DNA of 47,173 nt from Actinomycetota bacterium (GCA_003152275.1 PLZU01000098.1:66994-114166), one strand, 5' to 3'. Counted from the stretch's first letter, positions 26,572-34,290 are shown. Notes: generated by a model from the sequence alone, not told the origin. A program made the numbers and translations.

Positions 26572-28251
26572 ATGGCTCAACCGGCGACGCGCAATCTCGG
26601 CCGTCTCTCGGAGATCGCACAGGTGATGGTGCGGCACGGTTTCGGCTACTTCCTCGAGGCGCACAAGCTCACCGACCTGCTGCCAGGGCGGTCGGCGGAG
26701 ACGCGGCTCGCGGCCGCACAGGAGAGTGGGGCGTCCGCTCGCGGCGCGCATCTGCGCGACTTGCTCGACGAGCTCGGCCCGACCTTCGTGAAGTTCGGCC
26801 AGCTGCTCTCGATGAGGCCGGACATCGTGCCGCCGGACATCATCACGGAGCTGCGCGGTCTTCAGGATGACGTGCGCCCGTTCCCGTTCGAGCAGGCCGA
26901 GCGTGTGATCGTTGAGGATCTCGGCAACTCGATCGAGCGACTCTTCCTGGATTTCGAGCGCGAGCCTGTCGCCGCCGCGTCGATCGGCCAGGTGCACCGC
27001 GCGATCCTCCCGAACGGGAAGCAGGTCGCCGTCAAGGTGCAGCGGCCGGGTGCGCCGCGTCAGGTCGAGGCCGACATCGCGCTGCTCTACCAGGCGGCGA
27101 GGCTTGTGAAGGAGCGCGTGCACGCACTCGACTTCATCGACGCGCGTGGGCTCATCGACGAGTTCGCGCGGCAGATCCGCCAAGAGCTCGACTACCGTCT
27201 CGAGGCGCGGAATGCGCAGACGTTCCACCACAACTTCGCGGGCGAGCCTCACGTGCACGTGCCGAAGGTGTACTGGTCGTACACGCGGACGCGCGTGCTC
27301 ACGCTCGAGTGGCTCCAGGGAACGCAGCTCGCCGACATCGACACGCTGCCGCTGAGCCTCGAAGAGCGGCGCGACCTCGCGTACCAGGTCGCGGAGACGT
27401 GGATGACGATGATTTTCCGGCACGGCTTCTTCCACGGGGATCCGCATCCCGCGAACGTCCTCGTGCTCGACGAGGCCGGTGCGATCGGCCTCGTGGACTT
27501 CGGGGCCGCGGGCAAGCTCACCGACGACGACATGTCGAAGCTGACGCGGCTCTTCATCGATGCCGCGGCCGAGAACGTGGATGCCCTGCCGAAGCGGCTC
27601 GCCGACCTGGGCGTCCGCTACCCGCGCGAGCGCGAGGAGGAGTTTCTCGCCGAGTTGCGCGAGATGTACTACCGCTACTACGGCGCGAGTCTCGCCGAGA
27701 TCGATCCCATCCAGGTCATTCGCGAGGCGTTTCAGCTCATCTACTCGATGAACCTGCAACTGCCGACGCGCTACCTCTTGCTCGACCGTGCGATCGCGAC
27801 GGTCGGCTCGGTCGGCATCGAGCTCTATCCCGACTTCAATGTCTTCGAGGTCGCGCGGCCGTACGCGCGCGGGCTGATGATGGAGCGGTTCACACCGCAG
27901 CGCGTCGCGCGGCGCGCCCGGCGAGACGCGCTCCGGTACGCGCAGGTGTTCGCGGAGGCGCCCTTCCAGTGGCACGACTTCATGGAACAGGTGCGCGACG
28001 GTCAGATCGAGGTCGGCTTCGTGCACAAGGGCCTCGACAACTTCCTCGAGCAGATGCAGCAGGTGTTCAACCGGCTCGTGATCGCGCTCGTCGTCACCGG
28101 CGGCCTGATCGGCTCGAGCTTGATCGGCATCTTCGCGAAGAACGGGCCACACATCCTCGGCGTGAACGCGGTCTCCGTCGTCGGCTTCGCGCTTTCGACG
28201 GCGCTCGGCCTGTGGCTGCTCTGGGGCGTCGTTCGCTCCGGCCGCTTGTAG
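26572..28251 (+). CDS. ABC1/UbiB-family atypical kinase
   Basis: 559 residues. The KxGQ motif lies in FVKFGQLLSMRPD, the Ala-rich loop in AAASIGQVHRA replaces the usual Gly-rich loop, the ExD motif is in RQELDYRLEAR, the catalytic loop is HGDPHPANVL and the metal site DFG. Two membrane helices close the protein (LVIALVVTGGLIGSSLIGIF and the following one). UbiB/COQ8 proteins are ATPases needed for isoprenoid-quinone synthesis. In an actinobacterium the target would be menaquinone or another lipid, which is inference. No strict TANNNT precedes it, and it is probably co-transcribed with the DUF2156 gene. Confidence 0.92.
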   Translation: MAQPATRNLGRLSEIAQVMVRHGFGYFLEAHKLTDLLPGRSAETRLAAAQESGASARGAHLRDLLDELGPTFVKFGQLLSMRPDIVPPDIITELRGLQDDVRPFPFEQAERVIVEDLGNSIERLFLDFEREPVAAASIGQVHRAILPNGKQVAVKVQRPGAPRQVEADIALLYQAARLVKERVHALDFIDARGLIDEFARQIRQELDYRLEARNAQTFHHNFAGEPHVHVPKVYWSYTRTRVLTLEWLQGTQLADIDTLPLSLEERRDLAYQVAETWMTMIFRHGFFHGDPHPANVLVLDEAGAIGLVDFGAAGKLTDDDMSKLTRLFIDAAAENVDALPKRLADLGVRYPREREEEFLAELREMYYRYYGASLAEIDPIQVIREAFQLIYSMNLQLPTRYLLLDRAIATVGSVGIELYPDFNVFEVARPYARGLMMERFTPQRVARRARRDALRYAQVFAEAPFQWHDFMEQVRDGQIEVGFVHKGLDNFLEQMQQVFNRLVIALVVTGGLIGSSLIGIFAKNGPHILGVNAVSVVGFALSTALGLWLLWGVVRSGRL

Positions 28252-28270
28252 CGCGACCCGATCCGCTATG

Positions 28271-28284
28271 CGAACATACGTTCG
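28271..28284. promoter_or_regulatory. LexA (SOS) operator
   Basis: CGAACATACGTTCG is a perfect palindrome and matches the Gram-positive/actinobacterial LexA box CGAACRNRYGTTYG at every position. Its last base is the first base of the dinB GTG start, so LexA would block initiation of this gene. I found no second GAAC-N4-GTTC in the window by eye. Confidence 0.85.
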
Positions 28285-29474
28285 TGCGAGAAGAAGCGAC
28301 GATCCTGCATGCCGACCTCGACGCGTTCTTCGCCTCTGTCGAGCAACGCGACGATCCGCGGCTCAAAGGGCGGCCGGTGATCGTCGGTGGCGGCGTCGTG
28401 CTCGCCGCGAGCTACGAGGCGAAGGCCTACGGCGTCCAGTCGGCGATGGGCGGCGCGCAGGCGCGTCGGCTCTGCCCGTACGCGATCGTCGTCCGGCCGC
28501 GGATGTCTGCCTACGCCGAGGCGAGCAAGGCCGTCTACCGGGTGTTCGACGACACGACGCCGCTCGTTGAAGGGCTGTCGATCGACGAGGCTTTCCTCGA
28601 CGTGCGCGGGATGCGGCGGCTTGCGGGCACGCCTGCTGAGATCGCGTCGCGACTGAGGCAGGAGGTCCTGGAGCGGGTCGGGCTGCCGATCACTGTTGGC
28701 GTCGCGAGGACGAAGTTCCTTGCCAAGGTCGCGAGCGGTGTCGCGAAGCCCGACGGGCTGCTCGTCGTGCCGCCCGACCGCGAGCTTGCGTTCCTGCACC
28801 CACTGTCGGTCGAGCGCTTGTGGGGTGTGGGGCCGGTGACGTCGAGCAAGCTCCGGGCCCGCGGGATCACGACCGTCGGCCAGGTTGCGCAGCTCGGCGA
28901 GGCGGCGCTCGTCTCGCTGCTTGGTCGCGCGGCCGGGCGCCACCTGCACGCGCTCGCGCGGAATCGCGACCCGCGGTTGGTTCGCGTCGGCCGGCGGCGG
29001 GGCTCGATGGGCGCGCAGCACGCGCTCGGGCGCGCGCCGAAGACGGCCGAGGCCGTGGACGCGATCCTCGTCTCGCTCGTCGATCGCGTCACGCGCCGGC
29101 TGCGCGCGGCGCACCGCGTCGGGCGAACGGTTGTGCTCCGACTGCGCTTCGGCGACTTCTCGCGGGCGACCCGATCGCACACGCTGCCGTTTGCGACAGC
29201 GCACACCGAGACGATCCTGGCGACCGCGCGCGGGCTGTACGCGAGCGTGACGCCGCTGATCGAGCGACGGGGCTTGACGTTGATCGGTGTCGCGGTCTCT
29301 AGTCTCGACGATGACGTCCCCACGCAGCTCGTGCTGCCGTTTGAACGGCGGAGCTACGACGCGCTCGACGCGGTGCTCGACCAGGTGCGCATCCGGTTCG
29401 GCCCGGCCGCGATCACGCGTGCGGTGCTGCTCGGGCGCGATCAGGGCTGGGAGATGCCGCTCCTGCCTGACTGA
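28284..29474 (+). CDS. dinB: DNA polymerase IV (DinB)
   Basis: 396 residues, Y-family translesion polymerase. Catalytic carboxylates are in ILHADLDAFFASVEQ and LSIDEAFLDV. The family blocks GVQSAMGGAQARRLCPYA, VGVARTKFLAKVAS and the helix-hairpin-helix LWGVGPVTSSKLRARGI are intact, followed by the little-finger domain. I use the GTG at 28284, which the LexA box abuts, so SOS induction is strongly indicated. The C-terminus lacks a clear beta-clamp motif by eye (it ends QGWEMPLLPD). Confidence 0.95.
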   Translation: MREEATILHADLDAFFASVEQRDDPRLKGRPVIVGGGVVLAASYEAKAYGVQSAMGGAQARRLCPYAIVVRPRMSAYAEASKAVYRVFDDTTPLVEGLSIDEAFLDVRGMRRLAGTPAEIASRLRQEVLERVGLPITVGVARTKFLAKVASGVAKPDGLLVVPPDRELAFLHPLSVERLWGVGPVTSSKLRARGITTVGQVAQLGEAALVSLLGRAAGRHLHALARNRDPRLVRVGRRRGSMGAQHALGRAPKTAEAVDAILVSLVDRVTRRLRAAHRVGRTVVLRLRFGDFSRATRSHTLPFATAHTETILATARGLYASVTPLIERRGLTLIGVAVSSLDDDVPTQLVLPFERRSYDALDAVLDQVRIRFGPAAITRAVLLGRDQGWEMPLLPD

Positions 29475-29506
29475 CCGCTAAGGACGCCTGTAGACGAGAA
29501 GTCACA

Positions 29507-29520
29507 CTTTCGCGCGAAAG
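29507..29520. promoter_or_regulatory. Perfect 14-bp palindrome
   Basis: CTTTCGCGCGAAAG lies between dinB and the regulator at 29563, 30 nt before that gene's -10. Without a loop it looks more like an operator than a terminator. Confidence 0.35.
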
Positions 29521-29549
29521 GACATCTGGCGCGTGGGCGCACGGGTGAC

Positions 29550-29555
29550 TACGGT
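29550..29555 (+). promoter_or_regulatory. -10 element, probably leaderless
   Basis: TACGGT lies 7 nt before the ATG at 29563. Confidence 0.5.
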
Positions 29556-29562
29556 CGCAGAC

Positions 29563-30168
29563 ATGACGGCACTCCTGCTTGCAGAGCCCGAAGCGACGAT
29601 GCGCGGCTTCCTCGCGCGTCAGCTCCGCAGCGACGGCTTCGATGTGCTCGCGTTCCCGAGCACCGACGAGCTCCCGCGCGCCGCCGAGCCGGACGTGCTC
29701 GTGCTGGGCGACCCCGACGCGCTCGAACGCTGCCGCGTGCCGGACTGCCCCGTGATCGTCCTCGGCCGGGCCGACCCGGACGCGAAGGTCCGTGCGCTCG
29801 AGCGCTGCGACGACTACCTCACGCGGCCGTTCGTATACGAAGAGCTTGTTGTTGTCGCGCGCATCCGCGCGGTGTTGCGCCGCTGCCCGCCGCGGAGCGA
29901 ACTGCTCGATCTCGGCGACCTCGTCGTCGACCGGCGCGCGCGGCGGGTGCTCGCGCACGGCCGCGAGATCGACGTCTCCCAGAAGGAGTACGCGCTGCTC
30001 GTGAAGCTCGCTTCCGACCCGGACCGGGTCTTCACGCGCGAGCACCTGCTCCGCGACGTGTGGGGTTATCCCGGCGTTTCGGCCACGCGCACCGTCGAGT
30101 CGCACGCGTCGCGGCTGCGCGTCAAGCTCGGCGCCGCCGGGCTCGACGGCTGGGTCGTGAACGCCTAG
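29563..30168 (+). CDS. Atypical OmpR-type response regulator, C-terminus frameshifted
   Basis: 201 residues as read. The receiver half (1-110) is degenerate. Where active receivers have a phospho-acceptor Asp it reads VLVLGDPD. The switch Thr is Gly (PVIVLGRAD), the Lys of the KPF motif is Arg (YLTRPF), and one of the acidic pair is Pro. The winged-helix half is intact up to the recognition helix (SATRTVESHASRLRVKLG) but stops at WVVNA. The missing hairpin RGVGYKLRP is encoded in the +1 frame at 30170-30208, so a one-base insertion near 30163-30165 would explain the ending. It has no partner kinase nearby. It may act independently of phosphorylation. Confidence 0.85.
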   Translation: MTALLLAEPEATMRGFLARQLRSDGFDVLAFPSTDELPRAAEPDVLVLGDPDALERCRVPDCPVIVLGRADPDAKVRALERCDDYLTRPFVYEELVVVARIRAVLRRCPPRSELLDLGDLVVDRRARRVLAHGREIDVSQKEYALLVKLASDPDRVFTREHLLRDVWGYPGVSATRTVESHASRLRVKLGAAGLDGWVVNA

Positions 30169-30208
30169 GGGCGTGGGTTACAAGCTCCGGCCGGCGTTCG
30201 CGGCTTGA
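30169..30208 (+). pseudogene. Out-of-frame C-terminal tail of the response regulator
   Basis: Read one frame on from the regulator, this stretch encodes RGVGYKLRPAFAA and a stop, which is the expected wing hairpin of OmpR-type DNA-binding domains. It is either a real frameshift or an assembly/sequencing error. Confidence 0.6.
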
Positions 30209-30239
30209 GTCCGTCCGCCCTGAGCGGGAGAATGCCGGC

Positions 30240-30449
30240 ATGCACCTCCTTGCTCTCAGCTTCAACGCGCACCGCACGCTGCGGGTTGAAGAGATTGCGG
30301 GCGCACTCGCGGCGATTGCAGGCGTCGCGCTGTTCTTCGGTGCGATGACGCCGATGGCCCGGCGCCTGGGCCAGATCCTCGGCGGCCTCGCGCTGGCGGC
30401 GGCCGGCGTCCTCTTCGTGCTCGCCGTCCGTTACGGCATCCACCCGTAA
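30240..30449 (+). CDS. Small two-helix membrane protein
   Basis: 69 residues with two hydrophobic helices (about 18-36, IAGALAAIAGVALFFGAM, and 45-63, ILGGLALAAAGVLFVLAV) joined by a basic turn (ARRLG). GGGAG lies 9 nt before the ATG. I recognise no family. It ends 7 nt from the stop of convergent ogt. Codon usage and the Shine-Dalgarno site support a real gene. Confidence 0.6.
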   Translation: MHLLALSFNAHRTLRVEEIAGALAAIAGVALFFGAMTPMARRLGQILGGLALAAAGVLFVLAVRYGIHP

Positions 30450-30456
30450 GAGACAG

Positions 30457-31020
30457 CTAGAGAATCGCGCCCTCGAGCCGGAGCAGCTGCTCCTTGCGGT
30501 CGAGCCCGCCGGCGTAGCCGGTGAGGCTGCCGGACGCGCCGATCACCCGGTGGCACGGCAAAACGATCGGGATCGGGTTGCGGTTCATGACCGTGCCGAC
30601 CGCGCGCGCGGCGCGCGGGTTCCCGGTCAGCGCGGCGAGTGTGCCGTAGGTCGTCGTGCGCCCGTACTCGACGCGTGCGAGCTCGGCCAGCACCTTCTGG
30701 TTGTACGCGGGGAGGCCGCGCACGTCCGTCTCGATGTCAAAGTGCTGCCGCCGGCCCTCGAAGTACTCGTCGAGCTCGCGCCGCAGCCGCTCGACGGGCT
30801 TGGACGAGCGGAGCACACGCGGACCGAAGCACCGCGCCAGCTCCTCGAGGTGATGCTCCGAGTCGGGGTCGAAGCTGATGCGGCAAACACCACGCTCGGT
30901 GACGCCGACGAGCAGCGGCCCGATCGGCGTGTCCTGCACGACGTCGAACGCGACGTCGAGCAGATCGGCGGCAGCGGCCGCCGCGCGGAAGCGTTCGTCG
31001 AGGGAAGGGGAAATCGTCAT
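30457..31020 (-). CDS. ogt: Methylated-DNA--[protein]-cysteine S-methyltransferase
   Basis: 187 residues. The alkyl-acceptor Cys156 lies in IVLPCHRVIGASGSLTGYAGG. The DNA-binding helix region RTTTYGTLAALTGNPRAARAVGTVMNRNP is intact. The N-terminal half is the usual RNase-H-like Ogt domain. It removes O6-alkyl groups from guanine in a suicide reaction. The ATG overlaps the stop of an ECF sigma factor gene (ATGA), so synthesis of the two is coupled. Ada-type zinc or AraC domains are absent. Confidence 0.94.
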   Translation of the reverse strand: MTISPSLDERFRAAAAAADLLDVAFDVVQDTPIGPLLVGVTERGVCRISFDPDSEHHLEELARCFGPRVLRSSKPVERLRRELDEYFEGRRQHFDIETDVRGLPAYNQKVLAELARVEYGRTTTYGTLAALTGNPRAARAVGTVMNRNPIPIVLPCHRVIGASGSLTGYAGGLDRKEQLLRLEGAIL

Positions 31021-31463
31021 TGGTGCTCCTTTCGCAACCGGCGCACGCCGGCGGACGCGGCCTGCCGCGCCGCTTGTTCGGTCGAGCCGATCGCGGCGCC
31101 GATCTCGTCGTAGCTCAGGTCGTAGCCGTACCGCAACACGATCGCCGCGCGCTGCTTCGGCGGCAGGTCGTCGGTGAGCGGCGCAAGGTCTTCGAAGGCC
31201 GGCAGCCCCTCTTCGGCGGCGAGCTCCGGCAACTCTCCCTCGGGCTTCCGGTGGCGGACGTCGTCGACGACGATCCGGCTCGCGATCGTGAACACCCAGG
31301 CGCGCAGATGCTCGCCGTGCTCGAGCCGCGGATACGCCCGCAGGGCGCGCAGGAACGTCTCCTGAAAGGCGTCTTCCGACCGGTCCCGGCCGAGCCGGCG
31401 GTCGAGGAACCGGAAAATCTCGGCCCGGTGGGCTTCGTAGAAGGTCTCGAAGGGCGGGATCAT
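31017..31463 (-). CDS. Small ECF-type RNA polymerase sigma factor
   Basis: 148 residues. Region 2 includes YEAHRAEIFRFLDRRLG, SEDAFQETFLRALRAY and LRAWVFTIASRIVVDDVRHRK. A short acidic linker precedes region 4 (LPPKQRAAIVLRYGYDLSYDEIGAAIGSTEQAARQAASAGVRRLR). No anti-sigma factor adjoins it. It is translationally coupled to ogt, which makes an alkylation or other DNA-damage regulon an attractive hypothesis. GGAG lies 2 nt and a TACGTT hexamer 10 nt before the ATG. Confidence 0.87.
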   Translation of the reverse strand: MIPPFETFYEAHRAEIFRFLDRRLGRDRSEDAFQETFLRALRAYPRLEHGEHLRAWVFTIASRIVVDDVRHRKPEGELPELAAEEGLPAFEDLAPLTDDLPPKQRAAIVLRYGYDLSYDEIGAAIGSTEQAARQAASAGVRRLRKEHQ

Positions 31464-31501
31464 TACTCCATGAAACGTACTCCGGCGCGAAGATGTGAGG
31501 C

Positions 31502-32320
31502 GTGAACCTCGCCGTCGTCGGACACGTGGAGTGGGTGGAGTTCGTCCGGGTGGAACGCGTCCCGCAGCCCGGCGAGATCGTCCACGCGATCGAGACCTGG
31601 GAGGAAGCTGCCGGCGGTGGAGCGGTCGCGGCCGTCCAGCTCGCGAAGCTCAACGGTTCGGCGCACCTCTTCACCTCACTAGGCGACGACGAGCTCGGCC
31701 GCCGCTCGCGCCAGGAGCTCGAAGAACGCGGCGTCACGCTGCACGTAACCGCCGCCGGCGCGCCGCAGCGGCGCGCGTTCACCTACGTCGACGAGCGGGG
31801 CGAGCGGACGATCACCGTGCTCGGGCCGAAGTTGCTTCCCTCGGGGGGCGACGGCTCGCTGCCGTGGGAGGAACTTGCGCGCTGTGAGGCGGTCTACTTC
31901 GTCAGCGGCGACGTCGCGGCCGTACGGGCTGCGCGCCGGTCGCGCGTGCTCGTTGCGACGGCGCGCGAACTTGCGACCCTGCGGCGGGCCGAGGAGGAGA
32001 TCGACGTGCTCGTGGGCAGTGGGGAGGACGCGAGTGAGCGCGTCGAGCCGGGCACGCTCGAGCCGCCGCCGCGCACCGTCGTCACGACCTCCGGCGCACT
32101 CGGCGGCTGGGTCCGGCCGGGCGGCCCGTTCCGCGCGGCGCCGCTCCCTGCCCCGATCGAGGACGCGTACGGCTGCGGGGACTGCTTCGCCGCCGGGCTT
32201 ACCTTCGCCCTCGCCCAGGGGCGCTCGATGGAGGACGCCGTCCAGGTCGGGGCACGCTGCGGGGCCGCGGTGATGACCGGGCGCGGGGCCTATACGGCCC
32301 AGCTAGAAGGCCTGGTATGA
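31502..32320 (+). CDS. PfkB-family carbohydrate or nucleoside kinase
   Basis: 272 residues. PfkB features are the Gly-rich N-terminal block (EEAAGGGAVAAVQLAKLNG), the middle strand block FTSLGDDELGRRSRQELEERGV, and the C-terminal anion-hole/catalytic motif AYGCGDCFAAGL, where the catalytic Asp is present but the usual GAGD reads GCGD. The substrate cannot be assigned. It is 38 nt from the divergent sigma factor start. A strong hairpin lies 58 nt past its stop. Confidence 0.82.
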   Translation: MNLAVVGHVEWVEFVRVERVPQPGEIVHAIETWEEAAGGGAVAAVQLAKLNGSAHLFTSLGDDELGRRSRQELEERGVTLHVTAAGAPQRRAFTYVDERGERTITVLGPKLLPSGGDGSLPWEELARCEAVYFVSGDVAAVRAARRSRVLVATARELATLRRAEEEIDVLVGSGEDASERVEPGTLEPPPRTVVTTSGALGGWVRPGGPFRAAPLPAPIEDAYGCGDCFAAGLTFALAQGRSMEDAVQVGARCGAAVMTGRGAYTAQLEGLV

Positions 32321-32377
32321 GATTCCGCCGGGCCGGATGACGCCCGAGGCACGGCGCGGGATCAGCACGTTCGGCCA

Positions 32378-32402
32378 CGGCCCGTAGCGCTGCTACGTGC
32401 CG
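32378..32402 (+). terminator. Strong hairpin after the PfkB gene
   Basis: CGGC-c-CGTAGC pairs with GCTACG-t-GCCG around a 3-nt loop, giving ten base pairs with one mismatch. No T-run follows, which is common in GC-rich actinobacteria. It separates the PfkB gene from the mraZ promoter. Confidence 0.5.
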
Positions 32403-32499
32403 CACCCGCCCGCACTGCCCCGCTTGGCCCGGAGCGTCCCCCGGCTGCGGCCGAATTTCACACCAGACCTCCAGAGGTGGGGATTTCACCCTTTAGGGG

Positions 32500-32540
32500 T
32501 GGACAGGTGGGGAGCAGTGGTTTATCGTGGGGCAAAGTGG
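32500..32540 (+). promoter_or_regulatory. mraZ promoter with MraZ operator repeats
   Basis: A -35 box TGGACA (32500-32505) and a -10 box TATCGT (32523-32528) are 17 nt apart. GTGG repeats start at 32507, 32517, 32527 and 32537, exactly 10 bp apart, covering the spacer, the -10 and the start region. This matches the TGGxx-N5 direct repeats bound by MraZ. Another in-phase GTGG is at 32477. Unlike most genes here this promoter yields a leader of about 28 nt with GAGAAGGG before mraZ. Confidence 0.8.
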
Positions 32541-32562
32541 TAGAGAAGGGATCAACCCCACC

Positions 32563-32997
32563 ATGCTGCTCGGCGAACACGCGCATACGATCGACGACAA
32601 GAACCGGCTCACCCTGCCGGCCCGGTTTCGGCATGTCTTCGGGGCCGGGATCGTCGTGACCCGCGGCATGGACGGCTGTCTTTTCGCCTACACGCGCGAC
32701 GACTGGGAGCGGCTCGTCCAGGACCGGCTCGCGACCCTCGACCCGCTGAGCAAGGAAGGCCGCCGGATGCAGCGCTTCTTCTTCTCCGCCGCGCTCGAGT
32801 CGGATCTCGACAAGCAGGGCCGGGTCATCCTGCCCGCCGCCCTGCTCGAGCACGCGAAGCTCGGCCGCGACGTCGTCGTCGCGGGCGTCCACGACCACCT
32901 CGAGATCTGGGATCGCGATGCCTGGCGCCGCGAGCTCGCCGAGGTCGAAGGGAGTGCCGAAGATGTTGCCGAACGTCTTGCAGCCAAGCGCGACTGA
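32563..32997 (+). CDS. mraZ: Transcriptional regulator MraZ
   Basis: 144 residues with two SpoVT/AbrB-like repeats: HTIDDKNRLTLPARFR (residues 7-22) and DLDKQGRVILPAALLEHA (residues 83-100). MraZ forms a ring that binds the direct repeats upstream of its own gene and represses the division and cell-wall cluster. The ATG at 32563 follows GAGAAGGG by 12 nt. It overlaps rsmH by 35 nt. Confidence 0.95.
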   Translation: MLLGEHAHTIDDKNRLTLPARFRHVFGAGIVVTRGMDGCLFAYTRDDWERLVQDRLATLDPLSKEGRRMQRFFFSAALESDLDKQGRVILPAALLEHAKLGRDVVVAGVHDHLEIWDRDAWRRELAEVEGSAEDVAERLAAKRD

Positions 32998-33922
32998 TCA
33001 CGTCCCGGTTCTCGCGAACGAGGTGCGCGAGTCCCTCGGCGTGCAACCGGGAGAGACCGTCGTCGACGCGACCTTCGGTGCAGGCGGCCATGCCATGCTC
33101 CTGGCCGGCGACCTCCAGGGCCGCGGCAAGCTGATCGCGATCGATCGTGACCCGACCGCGCGCACGTACTTCGAGCGGTTCGAGAAGCAGTCAGGCGGCG
33201 TGCAAGCGCGACTCCTGCGCGGCGACTTCAGCATCGTGCTGCCGCAGCTCGCCGAGAACGGCGTGCAGGCGGACGCGATTCTGCTCGACCTCGGCGTGTC
33301 GTCGATGCAGCTCGACCGGCCCGAGCGCGGCTTCTCGTACTCCGTCGACGCTCCGCTCGACATGCGCATGGACACCTCGCAGGACCTGACCGCGTGCGAC
33401 ATCGTGAACGAGTGGCCCGAGCGAGAGCTCGTGACGATCTTTCGGCGGTACGGGGAGGAGCGCTACGCCAGGCAGATCGGGCGCGCGATTCTCCGCAGGC
33501 GCAATGAGCAGCCGTTCGAGCGGACGGGGGAGCTGGTCGACACGATCAAGAGTGCGATTCCCGCGCCGGCGCGCTTCGGCGAGGGCCATCCCGCGAAGCG
33601 GGTCTTTCAGGCTCTGCGCATCGCCGTCAACGACGAGCTCGGTTCGCTCGAGACCGCCCTGCCCGCAGCGCTCGAGATGCTGCGGCCCGGCGGCCGCCTC
33701 GCGGTGATCGCGTTCCATTCGCTCGAGGACCGCATCGTCAAGCAGTTTCTGCGCGAGAAGGAGCGCGGCTGCACGTGCCCGCCCGACTTTCCGGTCTGTG
33801 TCTGCGGCCATGAGCCCGAGCTGCGCGCGATCGAGCGCCGGCCGATCAGGGCGAGCGCGGCCGAGGTGGCCGCGAACCCGCGGTCCTCGTCGGCGCGGCT
33901 TCGCGCGGCGGTGAAGACGTAA
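32963..33922 (+). CDS. rsmH: 16S rRNA (cytosine-1402-N4)-methyltransferase RsmH
   Basis: 319 residues. The opening DHVPVLANEVRESL, the SAM loop DATFGAGGHAMLL, the block LLDLGVSSMQLDRPERGFSY, the FQALRIAVNDELGSLE region and the signature VIAFHSLEDRIVKQFL are all present. It methylates N4 of C1402 in 16S rRNA. The ATG at 32963 lies within mraZ and follows AAGGGAG by 8 nt. Confidence 0.96.
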   Translation: MLPNVLQPSATDHVPVLANEVRESLGVQPGETVVDATFGAGGHAMLLAGDLQGRGKLIAIDRDPTARTYFERFEKQSGGVQARLLRGDFSIVLPQLAENGVQADAILLDLGVSSMQLDRPERGFSYSVDAPLDMRMDTSQDLTACDIVNEWPERELVTIFRRYGEERYARQIGRAILRRRNEQPFERTGELVDTIKSAIPAPARFGEGHPAKRVFQALRIAVNDELGSLETALPAALEMLRPGGRLAVIAFHSLEDRIVKQFLREKERGCTCPPDFPVCVCGHEPELRAIERRPIRASAAEVAANPRSSSARLRAAVKT

Positions 33923-34290
33923 TGGCGGCAGTCGACTGGTTCGGCGCCGAGGTTGCGGCCGCCCCTGCACGGCGCGCGCCGCGGACACGGCCACGCGCGG
34001 TTGCGCGGCCTCGTACTGAAGGGCGCCGCCTCACGGGTGGCATCGTCTGGATCTCCGCGTTCGCAGTTCTGCTCGCGGGCGTCGTCGCTTTGAATGTCGC
34101 TGTGCTGCGCGCGAACATGGCGCTGAACAAGCTGAACACGCAGCAGCTCCAGCTTCAGGCGCAGAACGCGACGCTCTCGTCGCAACTCTCGAGCGCCGGA
34201 TCGTCGCTTCGCATCGAGCAGACTGCGCACCGGCTCGGTCTCGTCCCCGCGCCGGCGGCAGACACGAGCTACCTCGACCTGGGACGGTAG
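33922..34290 (+). CDS. ftsL: FtsL-like cell division protein
   Basis: 122 residues. A basic Pro/Arg-rich cytoplasmic tail (1-38), one membrane helix (about 42-62, IVWISAFAVLLAGVVALNVAV) and an extracellular coiled coil (LNKLNTQQLQLQAQNATLSSQL) followed by RIEQTAHRLGLVPA. Sequence identity in FtsL is always low, so the assignment rests on topology and on its place between rsmH and ftsI. FtsL links FtsQ and FtsB to FtsWI in the divisome. It overlaps both neighbours by one base. Confidence 0.85.
   Translation: MAAVDWFGAEVAAAPARRAPRTRPRAVARPRTEGRRLTGGIVWISAFAVLLAGVVALNVAVLRANMALNKLNTQQLQLQAQNATLSSQLSSAGSSLRIEQTAHRLGLVPAPAADTSYLDLGR

Noticed and set aside
32199-32489. Minus-strand 96-codon frame upstream of mraZ
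   Set aside because: It is antisense to the end of the PfkB gene and crosses a strong hairpin. It has no recognisable content.
32321-32499. Possible structured RNA (RNase P RNA or mraW-type leader) before mraZ
   Set aside because: The conserved RNase P cores are absent, and the promoter for mraZ lies downstream of this stretch, so it is not in the mraZ leader.
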